DNA of 64,000 bases. It comes from Haematococcus lacustris (Eukaryota > Chlorophyta > Chlorophyceae > Chlamydomonadales > Haematococcaceae). A model generated the notes under the pieces. That model did not search any database and was not told the origin of the DNA. It saw only the letters and a program-made list of their open reading frames with translations. Within the stretch, counting starts at the first letter, position 1. Each line of letters begins with the position of its first letter. Of the stretch, positions 28,800-41,096 are shown one piece after another. The DNA lies in the NCBI GenBank assembly GCA_030144725.1, contig JASKMD010000031.1, forward strand, positions 1,824,712 through 1,888,711, given 5' to 3'. Position numbers and translations under genes: made by a program.

Positions 28800-29893
28800 A
28801 GGGATTGAGAGGTGGGTGGGTGAGATGCTGAGCGGGGCTACGGTCTTGGCTCGGTGGTCAGGGTGATGGGGGGCGATGGATACGGAGATGGGTGAAGGAG
28901 AGGTTGGGGAGAGGTAGGAGGCGAGGAGAAGGAGGGTTAGGGGGGAGGAGGCTGATGGCAGGCTGGGATGAGGGGCTACTGGGAGCTGGGCGGGGTAGAC
29001 GAGGTTGGGAGATGGTGGGTTAAGGTGTGTTGGTGGTTGCCATGTGGCGGAGTGGTCAGCCAAGCTCAGTCGGCTCCTCATGCACCTGTAGCCATCAGCA
29101 TGTGTACCTTGTAAGCGGTCCATCTTGTCACATACAAACCCAATGATTGAGTTGCATGGTGCCATGGACGCGTTGATGAGTATGCTACAAAAGATTCGTG
29201 TGAGGCCAGGCTGTTGTTCAATGGTTGAAAACATATAGCGGATCATAGCTGGAGGGGGTGACTAGTCCCTACTGTGCCGCCCACCATTACAGCGATACAG
29301 CGATGTCGCACACGAATTCGAGTTTCTTCACATCCTCGCCAAGCGGCCTGCACCATCAGGAAGCTCGCGCAGCCATGTTGGCCGGACTTCGGTGGTGTGC
29401 GCCACCGACATGTCGTGCATCGCTAACGGATAGCCAAGGGCGTGGCTTACCAGTGTAGCTAACCACGGTCTGCGATTGGGACACATCCGGGGTCACATGT
29501 GGCTGCCCGCATCGAATGACTCCGATGGCAATTCCAGTCTTACATTAAACGCGCATTATCGCAATGCAGCAGACGCAGCAAACGTTACATCAAATGATGG
29601 AGTAGATGGGCTGCAGTTGCATGAAGATTACCAACCCCATGTTGGGAACGCCTGAGTGATAGTTAGCCAGTCCCCGTCAATGTCGCAGTAGCAGAGGCGC
29701 AACATGCACCTATAGAAGCACGACATCACACCCACGCAGTGCATCACTGAAGCATTTTTTGTTCATTGCACAACACATGGCTGCATGCTCCTAGTGCTCC
29801 ATGCACCTCTGCTGGCTGGGCTGCAGGCTGGGCTGCTGGTTGGGCTGCAGTGGTAAGCCACCAGTCGCCCTGACGCTGGCATTCAGCTCGGAC
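28800..29893. other. Intergenic, nothing identified
   Basis: 28800-29040 is G-rich on the plus strand; the rest is ordinary sequence. A 181-codon minus frame here is proline/serine low complexity and I do not consider it supported. Confidence 0.4.
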
Positions 29894-32268
29894 TCACCCT
29901 TGGCTCAACAGCCCAGCTCCCAGGTCCAACAGAGGCGGGCTCACAAAGGCTGCTTCCAGGCAAGACCACAGCTGCTCGAACGACTGCAGCTTGCTGAGGT
30001 CCACCATGGCGACTTGAGCTTGGGCCTGTGAGTCAGCCTGGCCGGGGGCATGACCGGCTGACAGGTCACAGCGCAGGCCACCTGCACTGGAGCCAGGCAT
30101 GTGGCTGCTGCCTGGCGGCTGGCAGCTGGACTCCAGCGTGCACTCCACCATGTATTGCTGATGAGGGTCCACGCCAGTCTGGGCGGCTGCAGGGTGTGCA
30201 TCCAATGCTGACTCTGCTGCCTGCTTGCTGCTTGCCTGGGCGGTGCTGCCGTTGCCCCGTGCACGCTTCTTGCCTGCTTTGGGCGGGGTGACGGTGTGAG
30301 ATGCGGGCAAGGGCCCCTCACCAGCTAGCTGGGCTGCAGGTGCATCTTCTCCATCCTGTCTGGACCGGGAGCGCTTGCCTGCCTTTGGTGGGTGTGTATC
30401 TGGGTGTAAGCTCCCGCCCACTCCAGAATGCACCAGGCTACCTTGGCCAGCCACCCCTGCTGCTGCTGGGGAGGGTGTTGCACCCTCTGCCATGGCCTCC
30501 TGCTGGTCCTGGGCGCCACCTGCCTGACCATCTGCGCTGCTTGCTGCTCCTGTGGACTCATTGACAGGCTGGTTGGGTTCCTCAGATGCAGCCTTGGTTT
30601 TGCTGGTGAAGGTCTCCATGGCAGGGAGGGCAGATGCCGCACCCAAGGTGCGTACTCCATTCAGCTCATCACTGCCAGTTTTTGCCAGAGCCAGCCCAGC
30701 AGCTTTACTTTGCACGGCAGTGATTGGCTTGCTGGTGGGCTGGGACTGCCTGCTTTGCTCGGCCTTCTCACTGGATGCTGTGGCACTGCCATGCTGCTGC
30801 AGGCGTGGCGTTGTTGCTGCTGCACTGACATCCACCTGTGCACCAGCCAGCTTGACCTTCCGTTCTGCCACAGCCCCCTCCCCAGCGCCCTGCATGGCAT
30901 TGGTGCTCATCCCTAGTGCGGCGCTGCCTGGTGTGGCCTGCTTTGCTAAGACAGCAAGCTACACAAGCTAACACAGTGGTTGCTAAGGTGGGTAGGGAGG
31001 TGTACATGCAGCTAGCTAGCACACTACAGCCAGGTGGTCAAACAAGCACTGGCGGCTGTGGACACTCACTGTGCTTCGCACTTGGGTGCTGGCTTTGGAC
31101 TGCCCTGCAGCTGCCGCCCGGTTGACCTGTCTTGCAGGTGGGACCTGCAGCAAGGGCCATGGCAGAGCAGTGGGCCAGACAGTGCAGCCGTGCTGCCATC
31201 CCCAGTGTGGCCAGTTGCCTGCTACCTTCTTAGTGACGCCCACATGCACAGTGGGGATGGTGGTAAACAGGTCGTCATCGATGCCAGAGGTCAGCGCCAA
31301 ACGCGCTGATTTCTTCTTAGCGGCCTCCAGTTCCCGTGCTTTACGCTCTTGAGCCAGAGCCAGCTCAGCCCGAGCCTGCATGTAAGCATGGCTTGCTAGC
31401 TCAGTACTCTGCAATGTACATAGCTTGGTGACGTAATTGCTGCACTGCTTTGCCACACTCCAACCATCGACTACAGCAACTGCACAGCTGCCGTGCAAGC
31501 CCACCTGTTCTGCTTTCTGACGGCGAGCTAGCTCCTCCTTCTCTGCTTTTGCCTGCTCCTCGAGCCTGGCAAGCTGCTCTGCTTCAGCCTTGGCTGCCTT
31601 TGCTGCTGCTAGCTGTTGCTGCTCTTCAAGAAGCTGCTGCTGCAATGCTTCCTCCCTGGCAGCAGCTTCTTCCTGAAGCAGACAACCACATGCTCACTAG
31701 GCGCTGCGAACAGGTAAGGGTGGCCCATCAGCCCTCAGATAAGTGACCAACCCAGGACAGCATTGCAGCTAAGGGGCTGAAGTCAGGGCATCCCTAAGAG
31801 GCAATTGATGAGAGTCACCATCAGCCCCCTACCTTGGCTTTACGCTCAGCAGCTGCTGCTGCTGCTGCTGCTGCCGCCGCCGCCGCTGCTGCTGCTGCTG
31901 CCAGTGCAGCTGCAGCGGCTATTGCTTGCTCTTCTTCCTTTAACCTGCGCTCTTCATCCTCCTTGGCCTTTCTCTGTTGCTCCGCAAGAGCTCTGCGTTC
32001 CTCCTCCTCCTTGATACGGCGCTGCTCCTCTTCAGCTGCCCTAGCTGCTGCCTCCTGCACCTCCTTAAGCCTACGTTGCTCCTGTTCATGCAGCTGGCGC
32101 TTTATTTCCTCTTCCTGTTGACGCAATGCAACGACACATCCATGTCCGGCAGATGGACACGAAGCTGGCAGCACTATGTCGCACCCGTTGCCGTGCATCC
32201 TCCTCCTCGCGTCGTCGCTGCTCTTCATGTTCGTCCAACCACCGGTGCTTTCTCGATCGCGGGTCCAT
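29894..32268 (-). CDS. Charged coiled-coil protein, six-exon model, function unknown
   Basis: Start MDPRSRKHRWLDEHEEQRRR at 32268, with consistent splice signals. Exons: 32268-~32185 (donor GTGCGAC); ~32118-31832 (EEEIKRQLHEQEQRRLKEV, then a run of about 20 Ala, donor GTAGGGG); ~31674-31505 (EEAAAREEALQQQLLEEQQQ); ~31380-31231 (ARAELALAQERKARELEAAK, SGIDDDLFTTIPTVHVG, donor GTAGCA); ~31141-31070 (donor GTGAGT); ~30950-29894, a long exon with two PPKAGK-basic motifs, ending VDLSKLQSFEQLWSCLEAAF and a stop. The N-terminal half is a near-continuous Glu/Arg/Lys/Gln coiled coil; the C-terminal half is disordered with a final short helix. One of the two best candidate host genes here. Confidence 0.65.
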
Positions 32269-34418
32269 ATCTCACTGAATATACCTACCAGGCGCACTTG
32301 GCTGGCTAATCCAGCCAACAGACATGACTGCAGACATGAGTGAGAGCGGAGGGTTGTTCAAATTTTGAAGGTAAGCTCCGGTGCTGACCTGCGCATGATG
32401 CAATGGAGTGTTACCGATCTTAGAGCTCTATGCCAGGTACGTAAGGACGAGAGCACTGGCAAGGGCTGATGAAGGAGGCTGGGATGTAATATCATGCTGG
32501 GTGGACCACAGATTCTGCCAGTCAGAGGGCCTATCCGCGAACCGACGAGAAAAACTTTCAAATTTTTCGCCTCAACCGCTACGCTTTTTGGCCGCCCGCA
32601 CGACTGGCTGCAGCTCTAACTGGTCTGACCCCGAAGGATTCTGTTGTGCTATAACAACAGCCCGGGGAGTGGTTCAGCGCTGCAAATGGTCGACGTTTAG
32701 GGTCCTCACTCGGGAGGGATTACGTTCAAATTTTCTCCTTTTTCTCGGCCTGGTTTCCCCGGGGGAGGAGTAAATTGAAAATAACTTCAATTTACCCGGA
32801 TCTAAACGGTTTCTGCCCGCATTTTAAAAGGCTGTAACAAGGGCAACCGACAGCCAATTATGTCCTAACCGTCAATTATAGCTAACCGTCAATTATAGGC
32901 AACCGTCAATTATAGGCAACCGTCAATTATAGCCAACCGCCAATTATAGCCAACCGCTAAGTCGCAACCACTACACATGGCAAAACACAATCTAATCCTC
33001 ATATCACGTGCCTTGCACCTCCTCCTTGCACCTCATGCACCTCATGTGCCCATGCGCTTCATTTCTTCATGATGCAGTTCATCATTATGCAATTCATCAT
33101 TTGCATGCATTCAATCATAGCAAAGCTAACTTGCATGCGCTTCACCCCACACGGGAAACTCGCCTAATACATGGGACCATGAACATTACTTGCAACACAT
33201 TATGACAGACAGATGACAAAGCCGTAGCCGAGACGTGATTAGTGCCATGCCATGCATGACGCCGCTCTCCATTATGCGTGGCATTCCAAAGGCTAACGAG
33301 GGACAACAACATTGTCTAGGAGAGAATGGCAGGACTGAGAGGTGGTGAAGGTGGAGGTGGTAGCCTGAGCTGGGGCAGTGGGCGGGCTAAGAGCATCAAG
33401 AGCACCACCTGTGTGATGTGCGCCCCATTCAACGGCGCCAGCAACAACACTACTTGGCAGTGGTGGCACAAAAGCCACCTCAGCAACAACACCACATCGG
33501 TAGCCACAACGATGGACATGATGACTTTAGCTCCTGCAAACAAGGACATCAAATAGGGTGTTGGCAGCCATCATGCACAATGTAAAACTCCATACCACCG
33601 GAATCTGCCCACCCTTCCCAAGGGGCACACATAGTACACTATAAGAGCCTCACTGACCTGACTGAGCTTGAATCTCGGTTTGACTTGATGAGATGCCAAA
33701 AGCATGCTAAGAAAGAAGTCCACACATCAAGCAGTTCTGCAAGAGACGAAACATCATGATGTGACCAACAGGTATGCACACGAATACAATTGCGCAGGCA
33801 TATGTTGTTGCCCTGATTTCTGCTGCCCTATAGTGTGGCCCTCAATTGTGGCCCTGGTAGCTGTGGCAATAGCACGGCTGCACGGCTGCACGGCTGTGGC
33901 AATAGCACGGCTGCCCTAGCGACCAAAAAGAACACCTACGTTTGTACTGATGATGGCAACGTTGGGACAATGAGGTGGCGGCTGTAGCTGGGCCGGAGGC
34001 GGCGGCCCGCTGTGAAAACATGTTATCGACATCGCGACCTTCACAAGAACGCTACGTTGTTACCTCCATAAGGGCGCTGGATGGATTTTGGGTGTCCCTA
34101 CGAGCAAATCGCAGGGGTATTTGCCGATGGCGACTTCTGTGAGACCATACTAGTGCGTGGCATCTCGGCAATAGTGAAATTTGAGCTTACCGATGTCAGG
34201 TTTGGTGCCACTGTTGTCGCCGTCATTGTCGCCGCCGCTCCATTCTGCCAAAGAACGCCACTAGTGCCACGTCCATTGCGTGAGCCATAACAACGACTGT
34301 CCTCCACCAAACAACAAGCAAAGAATGCCTCAAATGTTACACTAAAGACAATGATCAGCTCGGCTCCGCCGAGCTCAGAATCGTTTTATCGCCTGTGTAA
34401 ATTGAAGTTATACAGGTT
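32269..34418. other. Intergenic region with a 17-bp tandem repeat
   Basis: At about 32845-32960 there are six or seven units of aaccgtcaattatagc (17 bp with the variable last base). It lies upstream of the coiled-coil gene start and is AT-richer than the surroundings. The rest (33000-34400) has short GGCTGCAC repeats near 33880 but no supported gene. Confidence 0.55.
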
Positions 34419-34595
34419 AACTGCAACGCCTCACCTTTTCCGGGTTTGTAAACGACCTCGGCCTCGCAGTTCCTCGTGAACGCTCTCGACCTCCGCCAGG
34501 GGCCTCCGGCCCCTGGCATCGGTCTCGAGCGTTCACTCGGAACTGCTTCGGCCTCGGTCGTTTACAAACCCGGAAAAGGTTCGGTGTTGCAGTTA
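34419..34595. mobile_element. 177-bp foldback (hairpin) element
   Basis: Nearly the whole segment is an inverted repeat: TAACTGCAAC at the left pairs with GTTGCAGTTA at the right, then ccttttccgggtttgtaaac pairs with gtttacaaacccggaaaagg, continuing with few mismatches to the centre CCAGGGGCC-tcc-GGCCCCTGG. There is no coding capacity. It is either a foldback MITE or a hairpin RNA locus. Confidence 0.88.
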
Positions 34596-35872
34596 TCCTC
34601 ATCATAATCTCTTTCACACACACACACGTGGTCGGCTTCGTGGAGTGCTAAACAGCCCAGCATGGAGGGTCTGCTGGTGGAGGCGAATGCCCTGGCAGCG
34701 GCGTCCCTATTAGCTACAGGGATTCAGCCCACGACGCTGACGTTGGAGCAGAGACGTTGGAGCAGATGTCAACGTCAGCGTCGGAATCGTCTTGCTGCCG
34801 CTGGCGCTCATCGTCGCTGCTATCAGTAGCCAGCAGGGCCCGGCAGATGGGTTGGTAGTGGCAAAGGCGCAGGCGCAGGCGCAGGCGGTTGGCGCAACCA
34901 CTACCGAACTAGAAAATCAAAGAAAATTTGAACTACGAGCCCGTTCGCGGATAGGCCCAGAGCCTCCCAACTCTCTTGAAAAGAGGGTGTGTCCTTTACA
35001 CGAGGTTTATTTCTCGCTCAGGATGCCGATTGAGCATCGAAGCACACCAGTGTGTAGAGGACTCGCTTGGCTGCACGGAATGCCTGTCCTCAGCTCTATT
35101 AAATTTGTACATGATGCACTACCTGGGCGTGAACCTGGCATACATTTTATGGGCAGATATCACCATGCACGCCTCCTCCACCCTCGACCTTCCTAATGAT
35201 GCCGTGATGACGCATACGCAAGCATGTGTGCAATCGCGCTTTGTGTTGCGATGGCCGGAACCGCGAGTTTGAAACCTAAGAAGCTGAAATGCTTCTTTAA
35301 CGCCCCCACACCACTGCTAATGCTGCAATTAGGACAGCTGCCTACTTCTTAGCATCGATTAGCTTTCACTCGTCATTTGTGTCGCTCGCGCTGTCACGCG
35401 TAAGACGGAGTAGTTGTATGCTCTAGCGGTTCAACAAGACACTATGTGCACCCTTCACATTTGACTACAGTAGACTATGTGGCCTGATAGTTAAATTGAC
35501 CGCGGGACTCTTCATACTCAAGCCTTTTCTGCTCGTTTCGCTGTCTACGCCCCGTACTCGCTAGGTGGTGCTGGTGATGGTGGTGATGGTGGCGGCAGAG
35601 ATTGGTTTAGGTCCTGCAACAGTCGCCAACCATGGTGTCTTCTACTGATGTGATCATTCTACTATGCATGCCATGCATACAACATGCTTGCTATGCAAAC
35701 TACATAGTCATTTCAAGCAATATAACACGCTGCGTGCAAGGTACACAGGCTTGCACATGTCAATCCTTACCTTGATGGGTGGATCAGATGGGTGGCTGCC
35801 TTGGAAGTGGTGGTAGGACCGGAGAGGGAAGGAGATAGGGGCCAAGGGGCAGGAGGGGAGGTGACGGAGAGG
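34596..35872. other. No supported gene
   Basis: A 13-bp inverted repeat CGACGCTGACGTT / AACGTCAGCGTCG spans about 34729-34788, and a (GGCGCA)n-like run is at 34864-34890. Plus-strand frames at 34792-35272 show no recognisable domain. Confidence 0.45.
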
Positions 35873-37130
35873 GCTGGGCTGGGCTGGGCTGGGCTGGGCT
35901 GGGCTGGGCTGGGCTGGGCTGGGCTGGGCTGGGCTGGGCTGGGCTGGGCTGGGCTGGGCTGGGCTGGGCTGGGCTGGGCTGGGCTGGGCTGGGCTGGGCT
36001 GGGCTGGGCTGGGCTGGGCTGGGCTGGGCTGGGCTGGGCTGGGCTGGGCTGGGCTGGGCTGGGCTGGGCTGGGCTGGGCTGGGCTGGGCTGGGCTGGGCT
36101 GGGCTGGGCTGGGCTGGGCTGGGCTGGGCTGGGCTGGGCTGGGCTGGGCTGGGCTGGGCTGGGCTGGGCTGGGCTGGGCTGGGCTGGGCTGGGCTGGGCT
36201 GGGCTGGGCTGGGCTGGGCTGGGCTGGGCTGGGCTGGGCTGGGCTGGGCTGGGCTGGGCTGGGCTGGGCTGGGCTGGGCTGGGCTGGGCTGGGCTGGGCT
36301 GGGCTGGGCTGGGCTGGGCTGGGCTGGGCTGGGCTGGGCTGGGCTGGGCTGGGCTGGGCTGGGCTGGGCTGGGCTGGGCTGGGCTGGGCTGGGCTGGGCT
36401 GGGCTGGGCTGGGCTGGGCTGGGCTGGGCTGGGCTGGGCTGGGCTGGGCTGGGCTGGGCTGGGCTGGGCTGGGCTGGGCTGGGCTGGGCTGGGCTGGGCT
36501 GGGCTGGGCTGGGCTGGGCTGGGCTGGGCTGGGCTGGGCTGGGCTGGGCTGGGCTGGGCTGGGCTGGGCTGGGCTGGGCTGGGCTGGGCTGGGCTGGGCT
36601 GGGCTGGGCTGGGCTGGGCTGGGCTGGGCTGGGCTGGGCTGGGCTGGGCTGGGCTGGGCTGGGCTGGGCTGGGCTGGGCTGGGCTGGGCTGGGCTGGGCT
36701 GGGCTGGGCTGGGCTGGGCTGGGCTGGGCTGGGCTGGGCTGGGCTGGGCTGGGCTGGGCTGGGCTGGGCTGGGCTGGGCTGGGCTGGGCTGGGCTGGGCT
36801 GGGCTGGGCTGGGCTGGGCTGGGCTGGGCTGGGCTGGGCTGGGCTGGGCTGGGCTGGGCTGGGCTGGGCTGGGCTGGGCTGGGCTGGGCTGGGCTGGGCT
36901 GGGCTGGGCTGGGCTGGGCTGGGCTGGGCTGGGCTGGGCTGGGCTGGGCTGGGCTGGGCTGGGCTGGGCTGGGCTGGGCTGGGCTGGGCTGGGCTGGGCT
37001 GGGCTGGGCTGGGCTGGGCTGGGCTGGGCTGGGCTGGGCTGGGCTGGGCTGGGCTGGGCTGGGCTGGGCTGGGCTGGGCTGGGCTGGGCTGGGCTGGGCT
37101 GGGCTGGGCTGGGCTGGGCTGGGTTGGGCC
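35873..37130. repeat. (GGGCT)n pentanucleotide array, second locus
   Basis: About 250 GGGCT units with one variant (GGGTT) near the right end. Same unit and same strand orientation as 14357-15210. The 459-481 codon frames on both strands are artefacts. Confidence 0.97.
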
Positions 37131-37700
37131 AAGTGATGCTGCATTTCAGCCACTCACCGGCAGGTTGGTGAAGGGGGAGGGGGCTTGCTCTTGGCTGCTG
37201 GGTAGGGTAGAGAGGGCTGCGATATCAAGGGGGAGGTGAAGGGGAGGAGAGAAGTAGGTGGGTAGTAGGGTGGGGTGGGGTGGGGTGGGGTGGGGTGAGG
37301 AGGTGGTGGTAGGCTAGGAGGTGGTGGTGACTGTGGTGGTGGGGTTGGTGTTGGCGGTGGCGGTTGAGATTGGGAGCTCCTGCAACAACCGCCAGCCATT
37401 CACAAGGTGGTGAGAGTAGCTATGCACAAGGTGAAAAACGTCATGGCAACTTATGCTATTCCTACACTGAGAGATGCACCATGGACCGGACATCCTACTC
37501 CATCCAACGTTAGGATTATATGCAAAAAAGCAAGCTTCGTGTAGCCTTGATAGCTTGACATGTCTGTCCTCACCTCCAGTTCAGAGGCACTTCTAGGCTG
37601 TAGGACCATTTGGGCCCACCAATCCTAAAGAAATAGGACTAGTTGCGCGCCTACGCAAAGGAAACAACGTCGGGTGCATTGAGCCGGGAGGAATTAGTCA
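37131..37700. other. G-rich flank with (GGGGT)n, no gene
   Basis: A short (TGGGG)n run at 37268-37300 and ggtggt repeats to about 37350; then plain sequence. Confidence 0.5.
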
Positions 37701-37701
37701 A

Positions 37702-37968
37702 TCAAGTCTCCCGGTAAAAGTTCCCCCTGTACGGGGGAAGTTTGTTGGCTGTAGATGGGGGAAGTTTTAAATTGCCCAACCGCGCTACTCGACAAGCACG
37801 AGCGACTAGCAACCCACACTACAGCTTGCTGGCTTCCTCCGCAGGCTTTGATGCGCAACCTTGACTGCCCAGAGGTGGTTAGGGGCGGGCGGTTACTGCC
37901 CAGCAAACGCAGCCCAACACCCGCCTGATCGACCGTTGTTATATTGATAAGCTCAAGCGCGCAGCCTT
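37702..37968. repeat. Dispersed repeat, inverted relative to 43322-43585
   Basis: About 265 bp starting atcaagtctcccggtaaaag and ending aagctcaagcgcgcagcc. The reverse complement recurs at 43322-43585 and, in the duplicated segment, at 55119-55383, with a few differences (for example ctgatcgaccgttg here versus ctggactgttc there). It has an inner stem gttccccctgtacgggggaa. Confidence 0.82.
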
Positions 37969-38000
37969 GACTGCCCAGGAGCGGTTCCTGGGGGCGGCTA

Positions 38001-39560
38001 TTGCAATCGTTGATGAACGGCCGCAGCGATGCCGACCTCGCGGCCGAGCCTGCAGGGGCCAACGGCAAAGCCAGAGGCTCATACACTGTCCGATACCAAG
38101 GGCGCCACATACTCCACAAGTGCGCCCATCGTCAGCATGTTGAAGTGGAGGCATTGGTCTTCAGGAACTTATGGGCAGCGCAAAGCTGGACCTACGCGGT
38201 GGTTTGCTTGCTGCTCTCGTGGAGAATGCGGGGAGTGGGGAGGATGCGGAGGAGGACAACGGGGTAGTGAGGAGCTTTGTTGGGCATGTTGTGCTGCCTG
38301 ACAGGCTTCCAACGGCCAGACCTCAGTGTAGCTGCCGGTCAGGCCATTGTTGATTGCTTTATAGCCTTCATAATCGAGCACAACATCAAGAAGGGAGAAG
38401 TGATAGTTACGGTACAGCATGCAAAGGCTGCAGGCAAAGGCAGGGCACCAAGACGCAAGCCTGCGCAAGAGGGTGTGGAGGAGCATGTACCACCACTGCG
38501 GCAGGCGCGTGTGGGCACTAGGCCAACCACCCACAATATGTTTGGTGGTCCGCAGATGTCAGCCATCAGCCCTCATGTAAGTCAGTGTGCGCATGCTGTC
38601 TGCCGCCAGCTGACTGTTCATGCCTATATGCATATGCCTATGATTGGGCTAATATAAGGCGCTAAGACAGCAACTATCCAACACTCGCATCTGTACCAAC
38701 CTGCATCATCTTGGCAGCCGGGCTTTCTCCCCCTTGTGCAAAAGCATGGTCATTGCTTGCTTGGTTGCCTATGGCATCAAGGACGCAGCTTGCTCTGCCT
38801 GCCTGGTCACAGATGGGATATTGTCTCCGCTGGAGGGCAACATATGGCAGCTGGGGGGCATCCCATCCCCTTGCCAAGGTATGCTATGCAATAGTGCTAG
38901 TCTTGTTGCGCTGATGCTGTTGTTGTTGATGACACAGGATTACTTGTCACAACCGCTGTGTCTAATCCTTGGAAGCGACCAGCTATCTTGCATGACCATG
39001 GCTTGCATGACTCGTGGCTTGCATGATCTTAAATCTGATCTTTGCATGACTGCTGGCTGCATGACTGTTGTGTGATTTGATGCTTGTGTGCATACAGTTG
39101 TCTCCCCCCTGTGCACCTCACTTTGCAGCCCACGCCCTAGCCCAGCTCAGCAACCATCTGCCAAAAGGATTGGTGAGTTATCTCAGATGCTATCTAGCGA
39201 GCAAGTCAGTCCGCAGCTAGGAAGTCCGATCAGGCCTAGCCAGAGCAGCATGCAAGCAAGCAGAAATTATAACAGCAATGGCTTTGCTACTGTTGCTGCA
39301 GCTGTTGGCGGCGAGGACAGTCGCACACACGCTGCTGGCGTGGAATCCAATCCCGCTTTTGCTGGCGACCCCTATGCCGCAGCTGGCAGGCGAGGCAGCT
39401 ACAGACCTGCCGCTAACGGGGGGGCCCACCCCATTGCAACTGCTGGACACTATTTAAACCTCTGTGCCGCAGCTGGTGGGGAGGTCAGCAGCAGGCATGC
39501 CGCTGGCGAGGGGGCCACCCCTAGTGCGACTGGCACCGGGGGGGCCAAGCTCTGAGCCGC
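38001..39560 (+). other. Possible exon fragments of an unrecognised gene
   Basis: Plus-strand open segments with some sequence complexity: about 38330-38585 (GQAIVDCFIAFIIEHNIKKG, then a basic stretch and THNMFGGPQMSA), 38730-38880 (IACLVAYGIKDAACSACLVT) and 39100-39555 (SPQLGSPIRPSQSSMQASRN, then repeated AAGGE/HAAG words). I could not join them into one frame or match them to a family. They may be a spliced gene or noise. Confidence 0.25.
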
Positions 39561-39599
39561 AGCTGGCTGGGGAGGCAGCCGTAGTGCCGCTACACAGCA

Positions 39600-39950
39600 A
39601 GGTGCACCCAGTCACCCGCCCACCCACCCATCTGCATCTTGGTGTTGTTGTCATGCCTTTGGTGTTGTTGTCATGCCACCCCATCCCAGCCCTGCCCCAC
39701 CCCATCCCAGCCCTGCCCCACCCCCTCCCAGCCCTGCCCCATCCCAGCCCTGCCCCACCCCATCCCAGCCCCGCCCCACCCCACCCCTTCCCAGCCCCGC
39801 CCCACCCCACCCCCTCCCAGCCCCGCCCCACCCCACCCCCTCCCAGCCCTGCCCCACCCCCTCCCAGCCTTGCGTTGCCCCTCCCTGACCTGACCTGACC
39901 TGACTTGCCCTGCCCTGCCCTGCCCTGCCCTGCCCTGCCCTGCCTGTAGG
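39600..39950. repeat. CCCACCCCATCCCAGCC-type repeats and (CCTGC)n
   Basis: C-rich 15-20 bp degenerate units at 39670-39880, then gacct and ccctg pentamers to 39945. Beyond 40020 there are scattered AGCAGCAGCAGG words. Confidence 0.8.
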
Positions 39951-40494
39951 TGTGTGGCAGTGCATGCTGCAGGTAGCAGGTGTGCTGCAGTGCATGAGCA
40001 GCAGCAGCAGCAGCAGGCTGCAGTGCATGTGCTGCGGAGCATGAGCTTGAGCAGCAGCAGGTTGTAGGTGTGTTGTGGTGCATGATCAGCAGCAAGAGCA
40101 GCAGGCTGTAGTGCATGAGCAGTGTATGGACAGCAACAACAGGCTGTAGGTGTGTGGCGGTGCAGTCTTGTATTAGCAATCAGCAGCAACTTTGAGCCCA
40201 TCAGAGAAGAATGTTGCATGGTACAAAAGCTTTCAAAAGGCTATCCTGTGCTTCCGTTCAGTTCCATGCCACACAACGTGATTTGTAAGCTGTAACTGGT
40301 CAAGATGTCATGAAGAAAACGGTGGAGGTCATTAGCCGTGTATCCTCTTCTCAAATGATACCTACGCCCCTTGTATGGACAACACCACCACGCGGTGATG
40401 CGCTAATGCTGCAAACATGGTAGCCACCTGCTACATACCCCCTTTGCATGTATGCATCACGGTCATGCTTAGCAAGTGCAGGCCTGGCAGTGAT

Positions 40495-40700
40495 AGGTTA
40501 GGATGGGCTGGGCTGGTCTAGCTAGGGATGGGATGGGCTGGGCTAGCTAGGGATGGGATGGGCTGGCTAGGGATGGGATGGGCTGGCCTGGCTGGGGATG
40601 GGATGGGCTGGCTAGGGATGGGATGGGATGGGCTGGCTGGCTGGCTAGGGATGGGATGGGCTGGCCTGGCAGTGATAGGTTAGGATGGGCTGGGCTGGGC
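40495..40700. repeat. GGGATGGGATGGGCTGGCTA-type repeats at the duplication border
   Basis: Degenerate 20-25 bp units. The phrase cctggcagtgataggttaggatgggctggg occurs at 40485 and again at 40665 (given in part: cagtgataggttaggatggg); the second copy begins the 7-kb duplicated segment. Confidence 0.8.
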
Positions 40701-41096
40701 TAGCTAGGGATCAAGCCTAGGAGGCAAGGCGGTGCTAACAGTGTTTAGGCTACAGGTTTTGAACTTGAGCGCGGCCATTCTTATTTGGCTTGGATAGCCT
40801 TGTCTAGCCTATGTCCAGCCTTGTCTATTGTCAATAAAGAGCTTCTACTCCAATTAGGAGCTAGGCACCTAGGGATGCGGCTGGTTACATGCATGGTATG
40901 TAGAGGTTGGGACCGGGTGACTCTGGAATGAAGTATAGTTAGGTCAGCTCTCAACGGTTAGGGATCACATAAGCGGTTGGTTGGATAGCATTACATGACC
41001 ACCATGTTACAAGGAATTACAAGGGTGTTACAAGTGGTACAAGGGTGTTACAAGTGGTACAAGGGAATAATAAGGGTGCTACAAGTGCCCCTGCCC

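Noticed and set aside
35708..37171. Long QPSPA / GLGWA open frames (459-481 codons; likewise 14331-15401)
   Set aside because: They are translations of an uninterrupted pentanucleotide array and occur on both strands.
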